Assembly: GCA_030425425.1 (NCBI GenBank)
Contig: JAUIAO010000022.1
Location: 1 to 64,000, forward strand
From: Bacteroidia bacterium
Lineage (GTDB): Bacteria; Bacteroidota; Bacteroidia; Cytophagales; Cyclobacteriaceae
Direction: 5' to 3'
Length of the DNA stretch: 64,000 nt
The position numbers were made by a program, and so were the translations under genes. The notes below the pieces were generated by a model. That model saw nothing but the letters and a program-made list of their open reading frames with translations, made no database searches and was not told where the DNA came from. Below, one piece after another: positions 54,301 to 62,668 of this stretch (the stretch's first letter is position 1; each line of letters begins with the position of its first letter).

Positions 54301-54543
54301 CGATTACGCGAAATAAGTCTGGGTTATAGTTTTTCAAAGAATTTGCTGAGTAAGACGCCTTTTGGAAGTGCCAATATTTCCATATCTGGTCGTAACCTGT
54401 GGTATTTCGCACCTAATATTCCTCATTCTACCAATTTCGATCCGGAAGTCAACGGTTTTGGAGCTACAAATACTCAGGGTATTGAATATGCTGCAGCACC
54501 ACAGACAAAGCGATATGGTGTAAATCTTAGGTTCACATTCTAA
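51328..54543 (+). CDS. SusC/RagA-family TonB-linked outer-membrane protein, locus 1
   Basis: A 1071-residue outer-membrane importer. Signal peptide (about 1-20), a carboxypeptidase-regulatory-like domain (about 22-100, ITGTVTGSDGTALPGVNVVVK), plug (about 115-235 with GASSLFGNNDPLFVVDG and GVILITTKGG) and a 22-strand barrel ending in NLRFTF. It forms a lidded pore with SusD and is powered by TonB. No polysaccharide enzyme is in the locus, so the substrate is unknown. Confidence 0.94.
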   Translation: MRKLLQMACLVLLQGVLFAQERTITGTVTGSDGTALPGVNVVVKGTTQGTITDIDGNYTLSVGSGSIVLVYSFVGMEAQEIAIGQRSVVDVTLSEDSQQLAEVVVTAIGIERQQKALGYSVGKVESKQIQQISEPDVLRSMQGKIPGVNIAASSGAPGSATRITIRGASSLFGNNDPLFVVDGVPYNNAQYNTSNQLIGGGAYSTPLSFLDPNTIESVNVLKGAAAAALYGSRAANGVILITTKGGTTRPANKGLEVTISSSYSVEEIANLPDYQNKYGNGSEFNYQNSNGAWGPAFSSRDSFPTWPTYTAAFPDMPTNSPFVAQPNNVKDLFEKGSVLENSINVSGGNGQSTFSGGISRLSQDGYIPHASFDRTSINLGARTQLENGFNFGGSATYSKSDIRGPFFGENGAAGAEVASSFARTLWLGRNWDSSLPYETPSGGNVFYNTNTIDNPRWSWKHNGVVEQTDRLGMTFDVNYDITDWLNASWKVGTNQFTTRREQRYDLGSNAFSGGGAITTDNISFEELNSDFLISADQQFGEFDVRLLLGQNINQRTSDRQSLTGTGMVVPDIFDLDNMSSVVPNGGGFSQRRLMGLFYEVSFGYRDFLFFNTTGRNDWSSTLPSAERSFFYPSASTSFVFTELLDVDTKFLNFGKIRVSWAKVGNDAPVYSLQNVYQVNLGQSAGAIGSQPTVDFPIAGQSAATLSNLGADPGLTPEFTTEYELGMNVRLLNNRIDLDVTYYDRNSTDQIGTISTPSVTGFEQITTNFGNVENKGWEIGLNIIPIQSQSGFTWSTFINYTKNKNTVLELSDGVERLNMRNLFGGGIRPIFEPGQPYGALFGTTSAKDEDGNWLINPATGLLFPAVGDDRFQIIGNPNPNYTVDVTNTLSFKGVSLGFLISYKDGGDIYTTTVERLMGRGVAKDTEDREKSRIIAGYLGDPNTGQPLLDDSGNKIPNTIQVTTNDLFFASGGPESFFINGADEASVFDGTVIRLREISLGYSFSKNLLSKTPFGSANISISGRNLWYFAPNIPHSTNFDPEVNGFGATNTQGIEYAAAPQTKRYGVNLRFTF

Positions 54544-54554
54544 ATACTGATATT

Positions 54555-56216
54555 ATGAAAAATAATTTTATATATAAAGTATTGACGCTCAGTATTACTG
54601 TGGTTTTACTGACTTCATGCGAAGATTTCTTTGATATTAATGTTGATCCAAACAATCCTACTCAGGTTACGCCCAATTTGTTGTTGGTCAACTCAGAAGC
54701 TGCAATAGCCGGTGCGGTGGGCATGGGTAGTGGGATTAATATGCAGACGAGCGTATTCATGCATCATGCTGTAAGAAGGGGAGCTGGTGATCAATATGTC
54801 ACACAAGGAAATGACTTTGCCGTAGGTACTTGCTGGCAGGCATTTTATGATATTGCCATTCCTGATTTGAAAGTTATAATTGATCAGGAAACAGTGAATG
54901 GTAATATGGTGTATGTAGGGATTGCTAAAATTCTCACAGCCTACAGCTATTCTGTGATTGTAGACTTGTGGGGAGATGTGCCATTCTCTCAGGCCACACA
55001 GTTCAACGATTATCGATTTCCTGAATATGACGCTGATGAAGAGATTTATCCACAATTATTACAATTGATCGATGAAGGTATTGCAGACCTCCAGGATGAA
55101 GAGGCTGAGAATGAATTTGTGCCAGCGGGTGATGATTTGATATACGGAGGTGACACAGATTTGTGGATCAAATTTGCCAATACGCTCAAATTTAAGATGC
55201 TTTATCAGCTTCAGGATGTTTCGGTTATTTCTGATCGGGATACTCAGATTACCAGTCTGGTATCAAATCCCGACACTTTGATCAATGACATGAGCGAAGA
55301 TTTTGAGTTTTGGTATGGCGCTTCTGGTCCTACACCTGAAAACCGACATGGTATGTTCGTTTCTGAATACACTCAGGGAAATCCTATATTCTATGTAAGT
55401 CCGTGGCTTTATGAGACCATGAAAGGCCAGAATACTGGAATTTTCACAGGTATCGAGGATCCAAGAATACCATATTATTGGAATAGGCAATTACAGCCGG
55501 GTGAGGCGCCTGAGAATCCTTTTGAGTATTTGACTGATGATGGATTTCTGACCATTCATTTTGGTTCTATACACCCGAACCAGGCTTCCGGCCAGCAATC
55601 GTCTCAAACTGTGTTTGGTCTTTATCCATGTGGTGGATTTTATGATGACGATAGTGGCACCAAGGTGACGGCTAGCAATGGCAATGGTGTAGCTCCAGAG
55701 AGAATGTTGCCATATTTCAAAGTACTGTATATGCGTGCAGAACTCGCTCTAGCCGGAATCACATCAGAGGATGATCGTCAGTTGCTCAGTGATGCAATCC
55801 AGGCATCATATGACAAGGTGAATCAGATGGTTGGTATCAATGGGCAAGCTAGTGTGCCCGAAATTGACCAGGCGGATATTGATTCTTATATCACTTCAGT
55901 CCTGGGCGTGTATGACGCTGGATCTGCGGAAGAAAAGCTAGAGATTATTCTTACCCAAAAATGGATTGCCAGCCTGGGTAATAGTATAGATGCTTACACA
56001 GATTACAGGAGGGAAGGATATCCTGTGCTGTTTGACCCGAATAATTACAATGGTAATTATGTAGGATCTAACCCGGATAACTTTTCTGCATTTACCACAG
56101 CAGGAAGGGGATACCCAGTTAGTTTTCCTTGGCAGCAGGTAGATTTAGATATCAATCCTAATGCTCCCGATCAGAAGGATCCTACTGATTACAATGTGTT
56201 TTGGGACGTTAACTAA
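54555..56216 (+). CDS. SusD/RagB-like surface lipoprotein, locus 1
   Basis: A 553-residue lipoprotein with LLTSC lipobox (Cys22) and a CEDFFDINVDPNNPT start, the pattern of the SusD-like type 2 branch. Helical TPR-like scaffold expected. It lies 11 bp after susC1 and forms the lid that presents substrate to the barrel. Confidence 0.9.
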   Translation: MKNNFIYKVLTLSITVVLLTSCEDFFDINVDPNNPTQVTPNLLLVNSEAAIAGAVGMGSGINMQTSVFMHHAVRRGAGDQYVTQGNDFAVGTCWQAFYDIAIPDLKVIIDQETVNGNMVYVGIAKILTAYSYSVIVDLWGDVPFSQATQFNDYRFPEYDADEEIYPQLLQLIDEGIADLQDEEAENEFVPAGDDLIYGGDTDLWIKFANTLKFKMLYQLQDVSVISDRDTQITSLVSNPDTLINDMSEDFEFWYGASGPTPENRHGMFVSEYTQGNPIFYVSPWLYETMKGQNTGIFTGIEDPRIPYYWNRQLQPGEAPENPFEYLTDDGFLTIHFGSIHPNQASGQQSSQTVFGLYPCGGFYDDDSGTKVTASNGNGVAPERMLPYFKVLYMRAELALAGITSEDDRQLLSDAIQASYDKVNQMVGINGQASVPEIDQADIDSYITSVLGVYDAGSAEEKLEIILTQKWIASLGNSIDAYTDYRREGYPVLFDPNNYNGNYVGSNPDNFSAFTTAGRGYPVSFPWQQVDLDINPNAPDQKDPTDYNVFWDVN

Positions 56217-56227
56217 ACAATGAAATT

Positions 56228-57205
56228 ATGAAAAGAATAATAAATATATGGGCCATTGGATTGGTCATAAGTGTGGTTTCATCTTGTGTAGATGATGACA
56301 AATTGTTCGAGTTGGATGATTTTGAAGTTGGGGCCCTTCCTAATATGCAGCGAACGTCAAATGATCCTGGATATATTGATTTTCAGGATTTGGATCAAGC
56401 GACTATGGAGCTGATGGTTGATTTTGTGATAGACGTGCCACAAAGTGATGACGGAGGGCTTACCAATGGGGGAGATGGACGCGAACATACGAGTACGGAG
56501 TTTGCAGAAGTTTCTTCTGTTCAGCTCGCGGTATCTTACAACGGAGCTTCTTCATCGGTAATCGAGAGTGGAGTGATTAGTGAAGTCACATCCTGGCCAG
56601 CGACGTTTACTTTTAAAGGAGTGCAAGATCTAATAGATGCGATACCTTCATTGAATAGTAAGGATGATATTCAGCTTGGTGATGTTTTCACCTTCGTCTG
56701 TGGAGTAACATTGGCAGATGGTAGAGAGTTGCCGGCTTTTATCACCGATGCATCAGGTAATTCGTTGCCCAATTACAGCGTGAATTTTGCTGGCTCAGGA
56801 AATAATCCGGGTTTCGAATATGCGATCAGCTATCTGGTTACATGTCCGTCGGATTTGGCAGGAAACTATACCTCTACAGTCTTATCATCCAATATTGCTT
56901 TGAGTAATTTCAGAACACCACAACCTGTAACTGTGACTGGATCAGGAGGTAGTTATATTCTCAGTGATGGTACAGCCGATATTTTCGGTCCGGATTTCCC
57001 ACTTGGATTGGCATTTTCGGAGATTTGTGGTGAGATATTTATTACACCAGGATCTATTGAATTTCCAACATTGGTAATTTATGATCTTAACTCTGCCACG
57101 TATGATCCTGTGACAGATGTCATCACATTTGATATTACCTACAATGCCAATTCCTGTTGCGGGTTGCCTGGTATACAGTATGTACTACAAATAGAGCCGG
57201 AATAA
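56228..57205 (+). CDS. Lipoprotein of susCD locus 1
   Basis: A 325-residue lipoprotein with Cys20 (VVSSC). It is beta-rich and Ser/Gly/Asp-rich, ending with a CCGLPG element before the last strand. It occupies the place of SusE-type surface binding proteins, 11 bp after susD, but no family match is claimed. Probably displayed at the surface with the SusCD complex. A terminator follows at 57215. Confidence 0.7.
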   Translation: MKRIINIWAIGLVISVVSSCVDDDKLFELDDFEVGALPNMQRTSNDPGYIDFQDLDQATMELMVDFVIDVPQSDDGGLTNGGDGREHTSTEFAEVSSVQLAVSYNGASSSVIESGVISEVTSWPATFTFKGVQDLIDAIPSLNSKDDIQLGDVFTFVCGVTLADGRELPAFITDASGNSLPNYSVNFAGSGNNPGFEYAISYLVTCPSDLAGNYTSTVLSSNIALSNFRTPQPVTVTGSGGSYILSDGTADIFGPDFPLGLAFSEICGEIFITPGSIEFPTLVIYDLNSATYDPVTDVITFDITYNANSCCGLPGIQYVLQIEPE

Positions 57206-57214
57206 ACTTATGAT

Positions 57215-57248
57215 AAAAGAAGAGGTCTGGATTGGATCTCTTCTTTTT
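57215..57248 (+). terminator. Terminator of susCD locus 1
   Basis: AAAAGAAGAG pairs with CTCTTCTTTT around a 13-base loop, followed by a T. It lies 9 bp after the last stop of the locus. Confidence 0.85.
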
Positions 57249-57285
57249 CATTAAATGAATTTTATTAAATATTTCAACGCAACAT

Positions 57286-57316
57286 TTTGGTAATGTAAAA
57301 GACTGTGCTACTTTTG
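57286..57316 (+). promoter_or_regulatory. Consensus housekeeping promoter of tRNA-fMet
   Basis: TTTG at 57286-57289, a 19-bp spacer, and TACTTTTG at 57309-57316: an exact match to the Bacteroidota -33/-7 consensus. It lies 82 bp upstream of the tRNA. Confidence 0.85.
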
Positions 57317-57398
57317 CAGTCCACTTCGTAAACGAAGGCTCATTCAAAGCGACTAAAGTAATGAATTAGTTGCGAGCAATAGTTTATAGTGGACATAT

Positions 57399-57471
<73 letters not shown>

Positions 57472-57481
57472 CTCTGAAAAT

Positions 57482-57518
57482 CAGGCAGTTACGATCAAAA
57501 GTAGCTGCCTGTTTTTGT
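57482..57518 (+). terminator. Terminator after tRNA-fMet
   Basis: CAGGCAGTTAC pairs with GTAGCTGCCTG (one G-T pair) around GATCAAAA, followed by TTTTTGTTT. Confidence 0.9.
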
Positions 57519-57520
57519 TT

Positions 57521-57542
57521 TACCTAAAACATACCTAAAACA
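57521..57542. repeat. Tandem 11-bp repeat next to tRNA-fMet
   Basis: TACCTAAAACA is repeated exactly twice in tandem 50 bp after the tRNA. Short direct repeats beside a tRNA 3' end resemble integrase arm-binding sites of att regions, but no integrase is present. Confidence 0.45.
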
Positions 57543-57885
57543 ATTTCACTGTTCTGGTATCTTAATTAACTCAAAGTCTTTTAGAGGTTTTTAAGGAAAA
57601 AAAGATTTCCTTTTCCTTTGCTTAACGGACTTTTAACCTTGCTTTAATCGTGTTCTGATTAAGTTTGAGTTTGGCTCACATACAATCCTGCATATCTTTT
57701 TTGTTTTCAATTGCTCATTATGTTTCTATAATATGCATTACATAATTGTTTCAGCAGAAAAAAACCTCAATGCAGTTGATTTTCAAGGAGTTGAGCTGTA
57801 GTCGTGTCGAATTCATGATGAATTCACTGTAAATGTTTTTCCTTTTTGTGAGAATGCTAGTTTTCAAAGAGCTAAATGAAGAATA
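57543..57885. other. Non-coding stretch between tRNA repeat and IS remnant
   Basis: AT-rich sequence with no gene or clear signal seen. Part of it may be decayed sequence of the adjacent insertion element. Confidence 0.4.
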
Positions 57886-58014
57886 TGGATCGATTAAGAT
57901 TCTAGAAAGATTGTTTCTCGAAGTTGGAGTCTAGAGGAAGCGGGCGCCCGAATGACACAGGAATTCACGGCTTTTTTAAAAGAACTGCATCGACAGTTCG
58001 GCGGTAAGTTGTAA
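57886..58014 (+). pseudogene. ISAon1-type transposase N-terminal protein, 3' fragment
   Basis: Reading from 57886 gives W-I-D-stop-DSRKIVSRSWSLEEAGARM and then TQEFTAFLKELHRQFGGKL before TAA at 58012. This is the end of the ISAon1 N-terminal-region protein, with an in-frame TAA at 57895-57897. The 5' part is missing or too decayed to read. Confidence 0.65.
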
Positions 58015-58036
58015 AAGCCTTGGAGAATACTTTCAC

Positions 58037-58986
58037 GTGAACGGAAAACTTCTCGAAGAACAATATGCCGTACACTTGAGTGATTACTCCACCTGGGATC
58101 AACTAGATCATGCTGAGAATTACATTGTCTTTCCCGAGAATATTGGTTCTTATCGCACCATAGATGAAACCTCACTTTCACAAGGAGAACTTTATACTGT
58201 AATCACGAACAAGGAAGCCAAAGGCCGCAAAGGAACTTTGGTGGCTATGATTAAAGGTGTTGATAGTGAAAGGGTTAAGTCTATACTTCACAGAAAAGTA
58301 CCTTTGGAAACAAGACGTCAGGTGAAAGAAGTTATCCTCGATATGGCTGCCAATATGGAGCAAATTGTCCGCAAAACATTTACCAAAGCCACACTAGATA
58401 CAGATAGATTCCATGTACAAAAGCTAGCTTATGATGCTCTTCAACAAATGAGAATTGAATATCGCTGGGAAGCGATAGAACAAGAGAACAATGAAATAGA
58501 GCTGGGAAAGCAAGTGGGTCAACCATACAAACCACACATCCTTGATAATGGAGATACTCCAAAGCAACTTCTGGCACGTAGCAGATACCTACTCTTCAAA
58601 AGAAAAGACAACTGGACACCCTCTCAGATTTATCGTGCAGAGATACTATTCTACCGATACCCAAGATTAGAACAGGCCTATAACTTGGCTCAAAACTTAG
58701 GATATATCTATATCATAAAGGACAAAGGGGTGGTATACACCAAACTGGCTCAATGGTATAATAGGGTTGAAGAGTTGGGGTTCAAATCTTTCAATACCAT
58801 ATCAAGAACCATCCAAAGTCACTATGAAACTATCCTGAATTACTTTGATCAGCGTAGGGGCACGCCTAGTGTACAAATGCTGCAGCAGAATCATTTAATG
58901 CCAAAATCAAGGCACTGAGAGCTCAGTTCCGTGGGGTAAAAAGGGTGTCTTTTTTCCTTTACAGATTATCCAAAATCTATGCTTAG
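58037..58986 (+). pseudogene. ISAon1-type DDE transposase, frameshifted
   Basis: The reading frame from GTG 58037 to 58918 encodes 293 residues of an ISAon1-family transposase, with FPENIGSYRTIDETSLSQG and DRFHVQKL containing acidic catalytic-type residues. The expected R-S-T-N-A-A-A-E-S-F-N-A-K-I-K motif near the C-terminus is broken: removing 14 bases at 58858-58871 restores it and joins the frame that ends ...FFLYRLSKIYA-stop at 58986. The copy is therefore probably inactive. Terminal repeats were not identified. Confidence 0.75.
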
Positions 58987-59043
58987 TACAATTACTCCCC
59001 AGAAATATTGCTTGATCCCTGTTCGGATACTCAACCAAAAACT

Positions 59044-59079
59044 CTCAAATCATGGTTATGATCATAACCATGATTTGAG
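59044..59079. repeat. Perfect 36-bp palindrome
   Basis: Arms of 18 bases, starting CTCAAATCATGG and centred on TATGATCATA at 59061/59062, are perfectly complementary with no loop. It lies between the IS remnant and susC2. No T run follows. It may be an operator, an IS-related end or a recombination site. Confidence 0.7.
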
Positions 59080-59388
59080 TCAGAACCCGGAAGTGGTAAT
59101 TCATCAAGTTTTTCACGTATTCTCGCTTGATCTATGAATCTTTTCATCAAGCTCATTCCTCCAAAGGGAGATACTGGTTTGGATGAATATTCAATCCGTA
59201 AATTGATCTACTTTCGACTAACCATTTTGGTGATTTTGATGTTAGCACCAAAATCGCATATATCCTTAAATAATCGAAGTTTCATCTCAATTTCCAATTC
59301 TTTATTGCATAATCACTATTGAAGGACTTTAAATAAGTTTCTCAGTTCAAAAATTCGCAATTTTCTTGTATTGATTAAGTGTTTTAAT
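59080..59388. other. Non-coding stretch upstream of susC2 operators
   Basis: No supported gene. A 62-codon reading frame at 59134-59322 has no recognisable features and is treated as chance. Confidence 0.4.
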
Positions 59389-59425
59389 CAATCGATTGCG
59401 TAAAATAACACAATCGATTGCGTAA
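59389..59425 (+). promoter_or_regulatory. Paired LacI-like operators upstream of susC2
   Basis: CAATCGATTGCGTAA occurs at 59389-59403 and 59411-59425, 22 bp apart, each containing the perfect dyad CAATCGATTG with the central CG typical of LacI-family operators. The second copy overlaps the likely -33 region of the susC2 promoter, so repression is plausible. No LacI gene is in the window. Confidence 0.6.
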
Positions 59426-59442
59426 TTCTAATTTGCAAAATA

Positions 59443-59450
59443 TATATTTG
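59443..59450 (+). promoter_or_regulatory. -7 element of susC2
   Basis: TATATTTG matches TAnnTTTG. ATTG at 59417-59420 is a possible -33 with a 22-bp spacer, slightly long. A leader of about 80 nt precedes the susC2 ATG. Confidence 0.6.
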
Positions 59451-59535
59451 TTGTTAAGTCACTGTTTCTAAACTTAAAATAGTACGGTTTCATTGATCTG
59501 TTACAAACCTAAAAAATCAATTAAAAAAGAATACT

Positions 59536-62500
59536 ATGAAGAAAATCATACGGGTTTTAATCATTTTTCAGCTATTCATGGGAGTATCCACATACTTACT
59601 GGCCCAAGAACGAACAATATCAGGAAGAGTGGTTGGGGCAGATAGAGAAGGTCTCCCTGGTGTAACTATACTTGTGAAAGGTACCCAAACTGGTACTGTT
59701 TCTGACATTGATGGGAATTACAAGTTGAGTGTATCCTCTGATGTGCAAACGCTTGTTTACAGTTTTATAGGGTACGTACCGAAAGAAGTAAACGTAGGTG
59801 AACAAGCCGTAATTGATGTTACGCTTAAAGAAGACGTTACTGCGCTGGAGGAAGTAGTCGTTGTTGGGTATGGCGAACAAAAGAAAGCTACAATTGTGGG
59901 TTCCGTCACACAAACGTCAAGTGAAACACTTGAACGTACTGCTGGTATCCCCAATGTTGCTACTGCACTTACGGGTAATTTGCCTGGACTTGTTACTACT
60001 GCCAGTACAGGTTTGCCTGGACAGGAGAATCCTCGAATTGTGATTAGAGGTAACAACTCATGGAATAATAATGATCCATTGATATTAGTGGATGGTGTAG
60101 AGCGACCAGATTTCTTCAATGTAATGGATGTGAATTCCGTTGAGTCGATATCAGTTTTGAAGGATGCGTCAGCCACGGCTGTTTTTGGTTCCAGAGGGGC
60201 CAATGGTGTGATTATAGTTACCACAAAGCGAGGAAAAGAGGGTAAGGCGCAGTTTACGGCTAATGTGAATACCTCAGTTAAGCAAGTATCCAAGCTTCCG
60301 GGTACGCTTTCTGCTGTTCCAACCCTTCAATTAAGAAACCGCGCAATTGAATATGAATTATCTACCAGTCCTGATAGTTGGAATGACATCATTCCTGACG
60401 AAATAATTGCTAAGTATGCCAATCCAGCTGATTTGGAAGAAGCAGAGCGATATCCGGACATTGACTGGCAGGATTACTTATTCAAAAACACAGCAATGGC
60501 TTTCAATGCCAATTTAAGTGTTCAGGGAGGTACTAAAGTAGCTAAGTACTTTGCAAACTTAGACTTTCAAAATGAGCAGGATCTTTTCAAAGATATTTCA
60601 AATAACCGTGGTTATGATCCAGGTTATGATTACAATAGGTTGAATTTTAGAAGTAACCTTGATTTTCAATTAACACCTTCAACTAAACTCCAGACAAATC
60701 TGGGTGGATCATATGGGGTAAGAAAAACGCCATGGGGAGGAGGAAACGCCTACCCATTTTGGATTGCTGCGTATGGAAATGCGCCTACTGCATTTGTGCC
60801 AAGGTATTCAGACGGAACATGGGGATTTTTCCCGCCTAGTGAGCAAGCTGCTTTGAACTCTGCTAGAATTTTGGCAATTGGAGGTATTCAATACGAGACC
60901 TCAGCGACCATTTCTACCAATTTCGTACTAGATCAGGATCTCAGTATGTTGGTGGATGGTTTGAGTGTTAAAGGTACTTTGGCATTCGACAATACTTTCA
61001 ATGAAGCCAGTAGAGGAGTAAATGATCAATTCAATGGTCATCAGGAAAAATGGATTGATCCTGAGACTGGGGTCGAGTTTTTTGATCAGGCATTTGACCC
61101 GAATACACGTTTTGACTTTTATGATGAAAACCGATCATGGACTACTACCGGAGGGGATATTAGCTATGATCAAAGAAGGCTCTTTTATCAGTTTCAAATG
61201 AATTATAATAAGACCATAGCTCGACGACATAAAATTGGGCTAATGGGATTGATGAACAGGTTGGAAGTAGCTGAGAATAGTACAATTCCTTCATATAGAG
61301 AAGATTGGGTATTCAGAACGACTTATAATTTCGATGATAAGTATGTGATAGAATACAATGGCGCATACAATGGTTCAGAGAGATTTGGAGCAGGTAATAA
61401 ATTTAATTATTTCTCATCTGGTGGACTTGGTTGGGTCATCTCTGCTGAGAATTTTATGAAATCTCAATCAATTATTGGTTTCTTAAAACTGAGAACCTCT
61501 ATTGGTGAAACAGGTGATGACAGTTACAACGCACCAAGTAGGTTTGGTTATCAGGATATTTGGGATTACGGTGGACAATCCAAAATGGGAGTAACTGGTG
61601 TGAGTAGTGAATTTAGTCCATATACCTGGTATAGAAGAGTCAGTTTAGGTAACCCTGCATTGAGGTGGGAAACGGTATACAAAATGAATGTTGCCCTTGA
61701 ATTTGAATTATTAAAAGGGTTAATAGATGGGTCGGTTGACGTATTCAGAGATAGAAGGGTTGATATTTATACTGTAGGGTCTGATCGTGCAGTACCATCA
61801 TATTTTGGAGTAAGTGCCCCAGCTGCCAACATAGGAAAAGTTACCACTGAAGGATTCGAAATTACTCTGGGAAGTAGACATACTTTCGGCAATGGAGTGA
61901 AAATATGGGCAGACTTGGCTATGACCAGTGCGAGAGATGATGTGATTTATCGTGATGATCCTGAATTTTTGGCGGATTACCAAAAGCAGGAAGGTTTCCA
62001 ACTTGGACAGGCCAGAACGTACGTAGATGCGGGATACTATAATTCATGGGATGATGTCTACGCCAGCACTACGCATGCCACCAATAATACAGCAAAACTA
62101 CCGGGAGGGTATCATATTATTGATTATAACGCTGATGGTATTCTTGATAATCTGGATCAGGTTCCTTACGATTATTCAGGAACTCCACAAAGAACTTATA
62201 ATGCAACAATCGGTGCTAGTTGGAAAGGATTAAGCGCATTTGTACAGTTCTATGGAGTCAATAATGTAACTCGATGGGTGACATTCAATACATTGTCTGG
62301 TCAGCAGAATAGGGCATTTGTAGAAGGAACTTATTGGGCACAGGATAATACAAGTCCTGATGCGCCTATGCCTAGATGGTTATCAATTACACATGGCTCA
62401 TATGATGGCAGTCGATTTTATTACGACGGATCATACGTAAGATTGAAAAACGCTGAGATTGCATATACATTCAATTCAGGCTTTATTAATAAGTTAGGGT

Positions 62501-62655
62501 TGAATAGTTTGAGGGTTTATCTAAATGGTAACAACCTTTTTCTATGGACCGATATGCCTGATGATCGAGAGTCGAATTTTGCGACTAATCTAGCTAGTCA
62601 GGGTGCCTATCCTACCGTAAGGCGTTTCAATTTGGGTTTGAATATGACATTTTAA
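59536..62655 (+). CDS. SusC/RagA-family TonB-linked outer-membrane protein, locus 2
   Basis: A 1039-residue importer with signal peptide (about 1-23), carboxypeptidase-regulatory-like domain (about 25-105, ISGRVVGADREGLPGVTILVK), plug (about 115-240 with GVIIVTTKRGKEG) and barrel ending in GLNMTF. It is a paralogue of susC1 but belongs to a different subgroup by its plug and barrel. It is preceded by paired LacI-like operators, suggesting sugar-responsive control. Confidence 0.94.
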   Translation: MKKIIRVLIIFQLFMGVSTYLLAQERTISGRVVGADREGLPGVTILVKGTQTGTVSDIDGNYKLSVSSDVQTLVYSFIGYVPKEVNVGEQAVIDVTLKEDVTALEEVVVVGYGEQKKATIVGSVTQTSSETLERTAGIPNVATALTGNLPGLVTTASTGLPGQENPRIVIRGNNSWNNNDPLILVDGVERPDFFNVMDVNSVESISVLKDASATAVFGSRGANGVIIVTTKRGKEGKAQFTANVNTSVKQVSKLPGTLSAVPTLQLRNRAIEYELSTSPDSWNDIIPDEIIAKYANPADLEEAERYPDIDWQDYLFKNTAMAFNANLSVQGGTKVAKYFANLDFQNEQDLFKDISNNRGYDPGYDYNRLNFRSNLDFQLTPSTKLQTNLGGSYGVRKTPWGGGNAYPFWIAAYGNAPTAFVPRYSDGTWGFFPPSEQAALNSARILAIGGIQYETSATISTNFVLDQDLSMLVDGLSVKGTLAFDNTFNEASRGVNDQFNGHQEKWIDPETGVEFFDQAFDPNTRFDFYDENRSWTTTGGDISYDQRRLFYQFQMNYNKTIARRHKIGLMGLMNRLEVAENSTIPSYREDWVFRTTYNFDDKYVIEYNGAYNGSERFGAGNKFNYFSSGGLGWVISAENFMKSQSIIGFLKLRTSIGETGDDSYNAPSRFGYQDIWDYGGQSKMGVTGVSSEFSPYTWYRRVSLGNPALRWETVYKMNVALEFELLKGLIDGSVDVFRDRRVDIYTVGSDRAVPSYFGVSAPAANIGKVTTEGFEITLGSRHTFGNGVKIWADLAMTSARDDVIYRDDPEFLADYQKQEGFQLGQARTYVDAGYYNSWDDVYASTTHATNNTAKLPGGYHIIDYNADGILDNLDQVPYDYSGTPQRTYNATIGASWKGLSAFVQFYGVNNVTRWVTFNTLSGQQNRAFVEGTYWAQDNTSPDAPMPRWLSITHGSYDGSRFYYDGSYVRLKNAEIAYTFNSGFINKLGLNSLRVYLNGNNLFLWTDMPDDRESNFATNLASQGAYPTVRRFNLGLNMTF

Positions 62656-62668
62656 AAAATAGCACAAG

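Noticed and set aside
59134-59322. 62-codon reading frame upstream of susC2
   Set aside because: No recognisable motif, promoter or neighbour; composition like the surrounding non-coding DNA.
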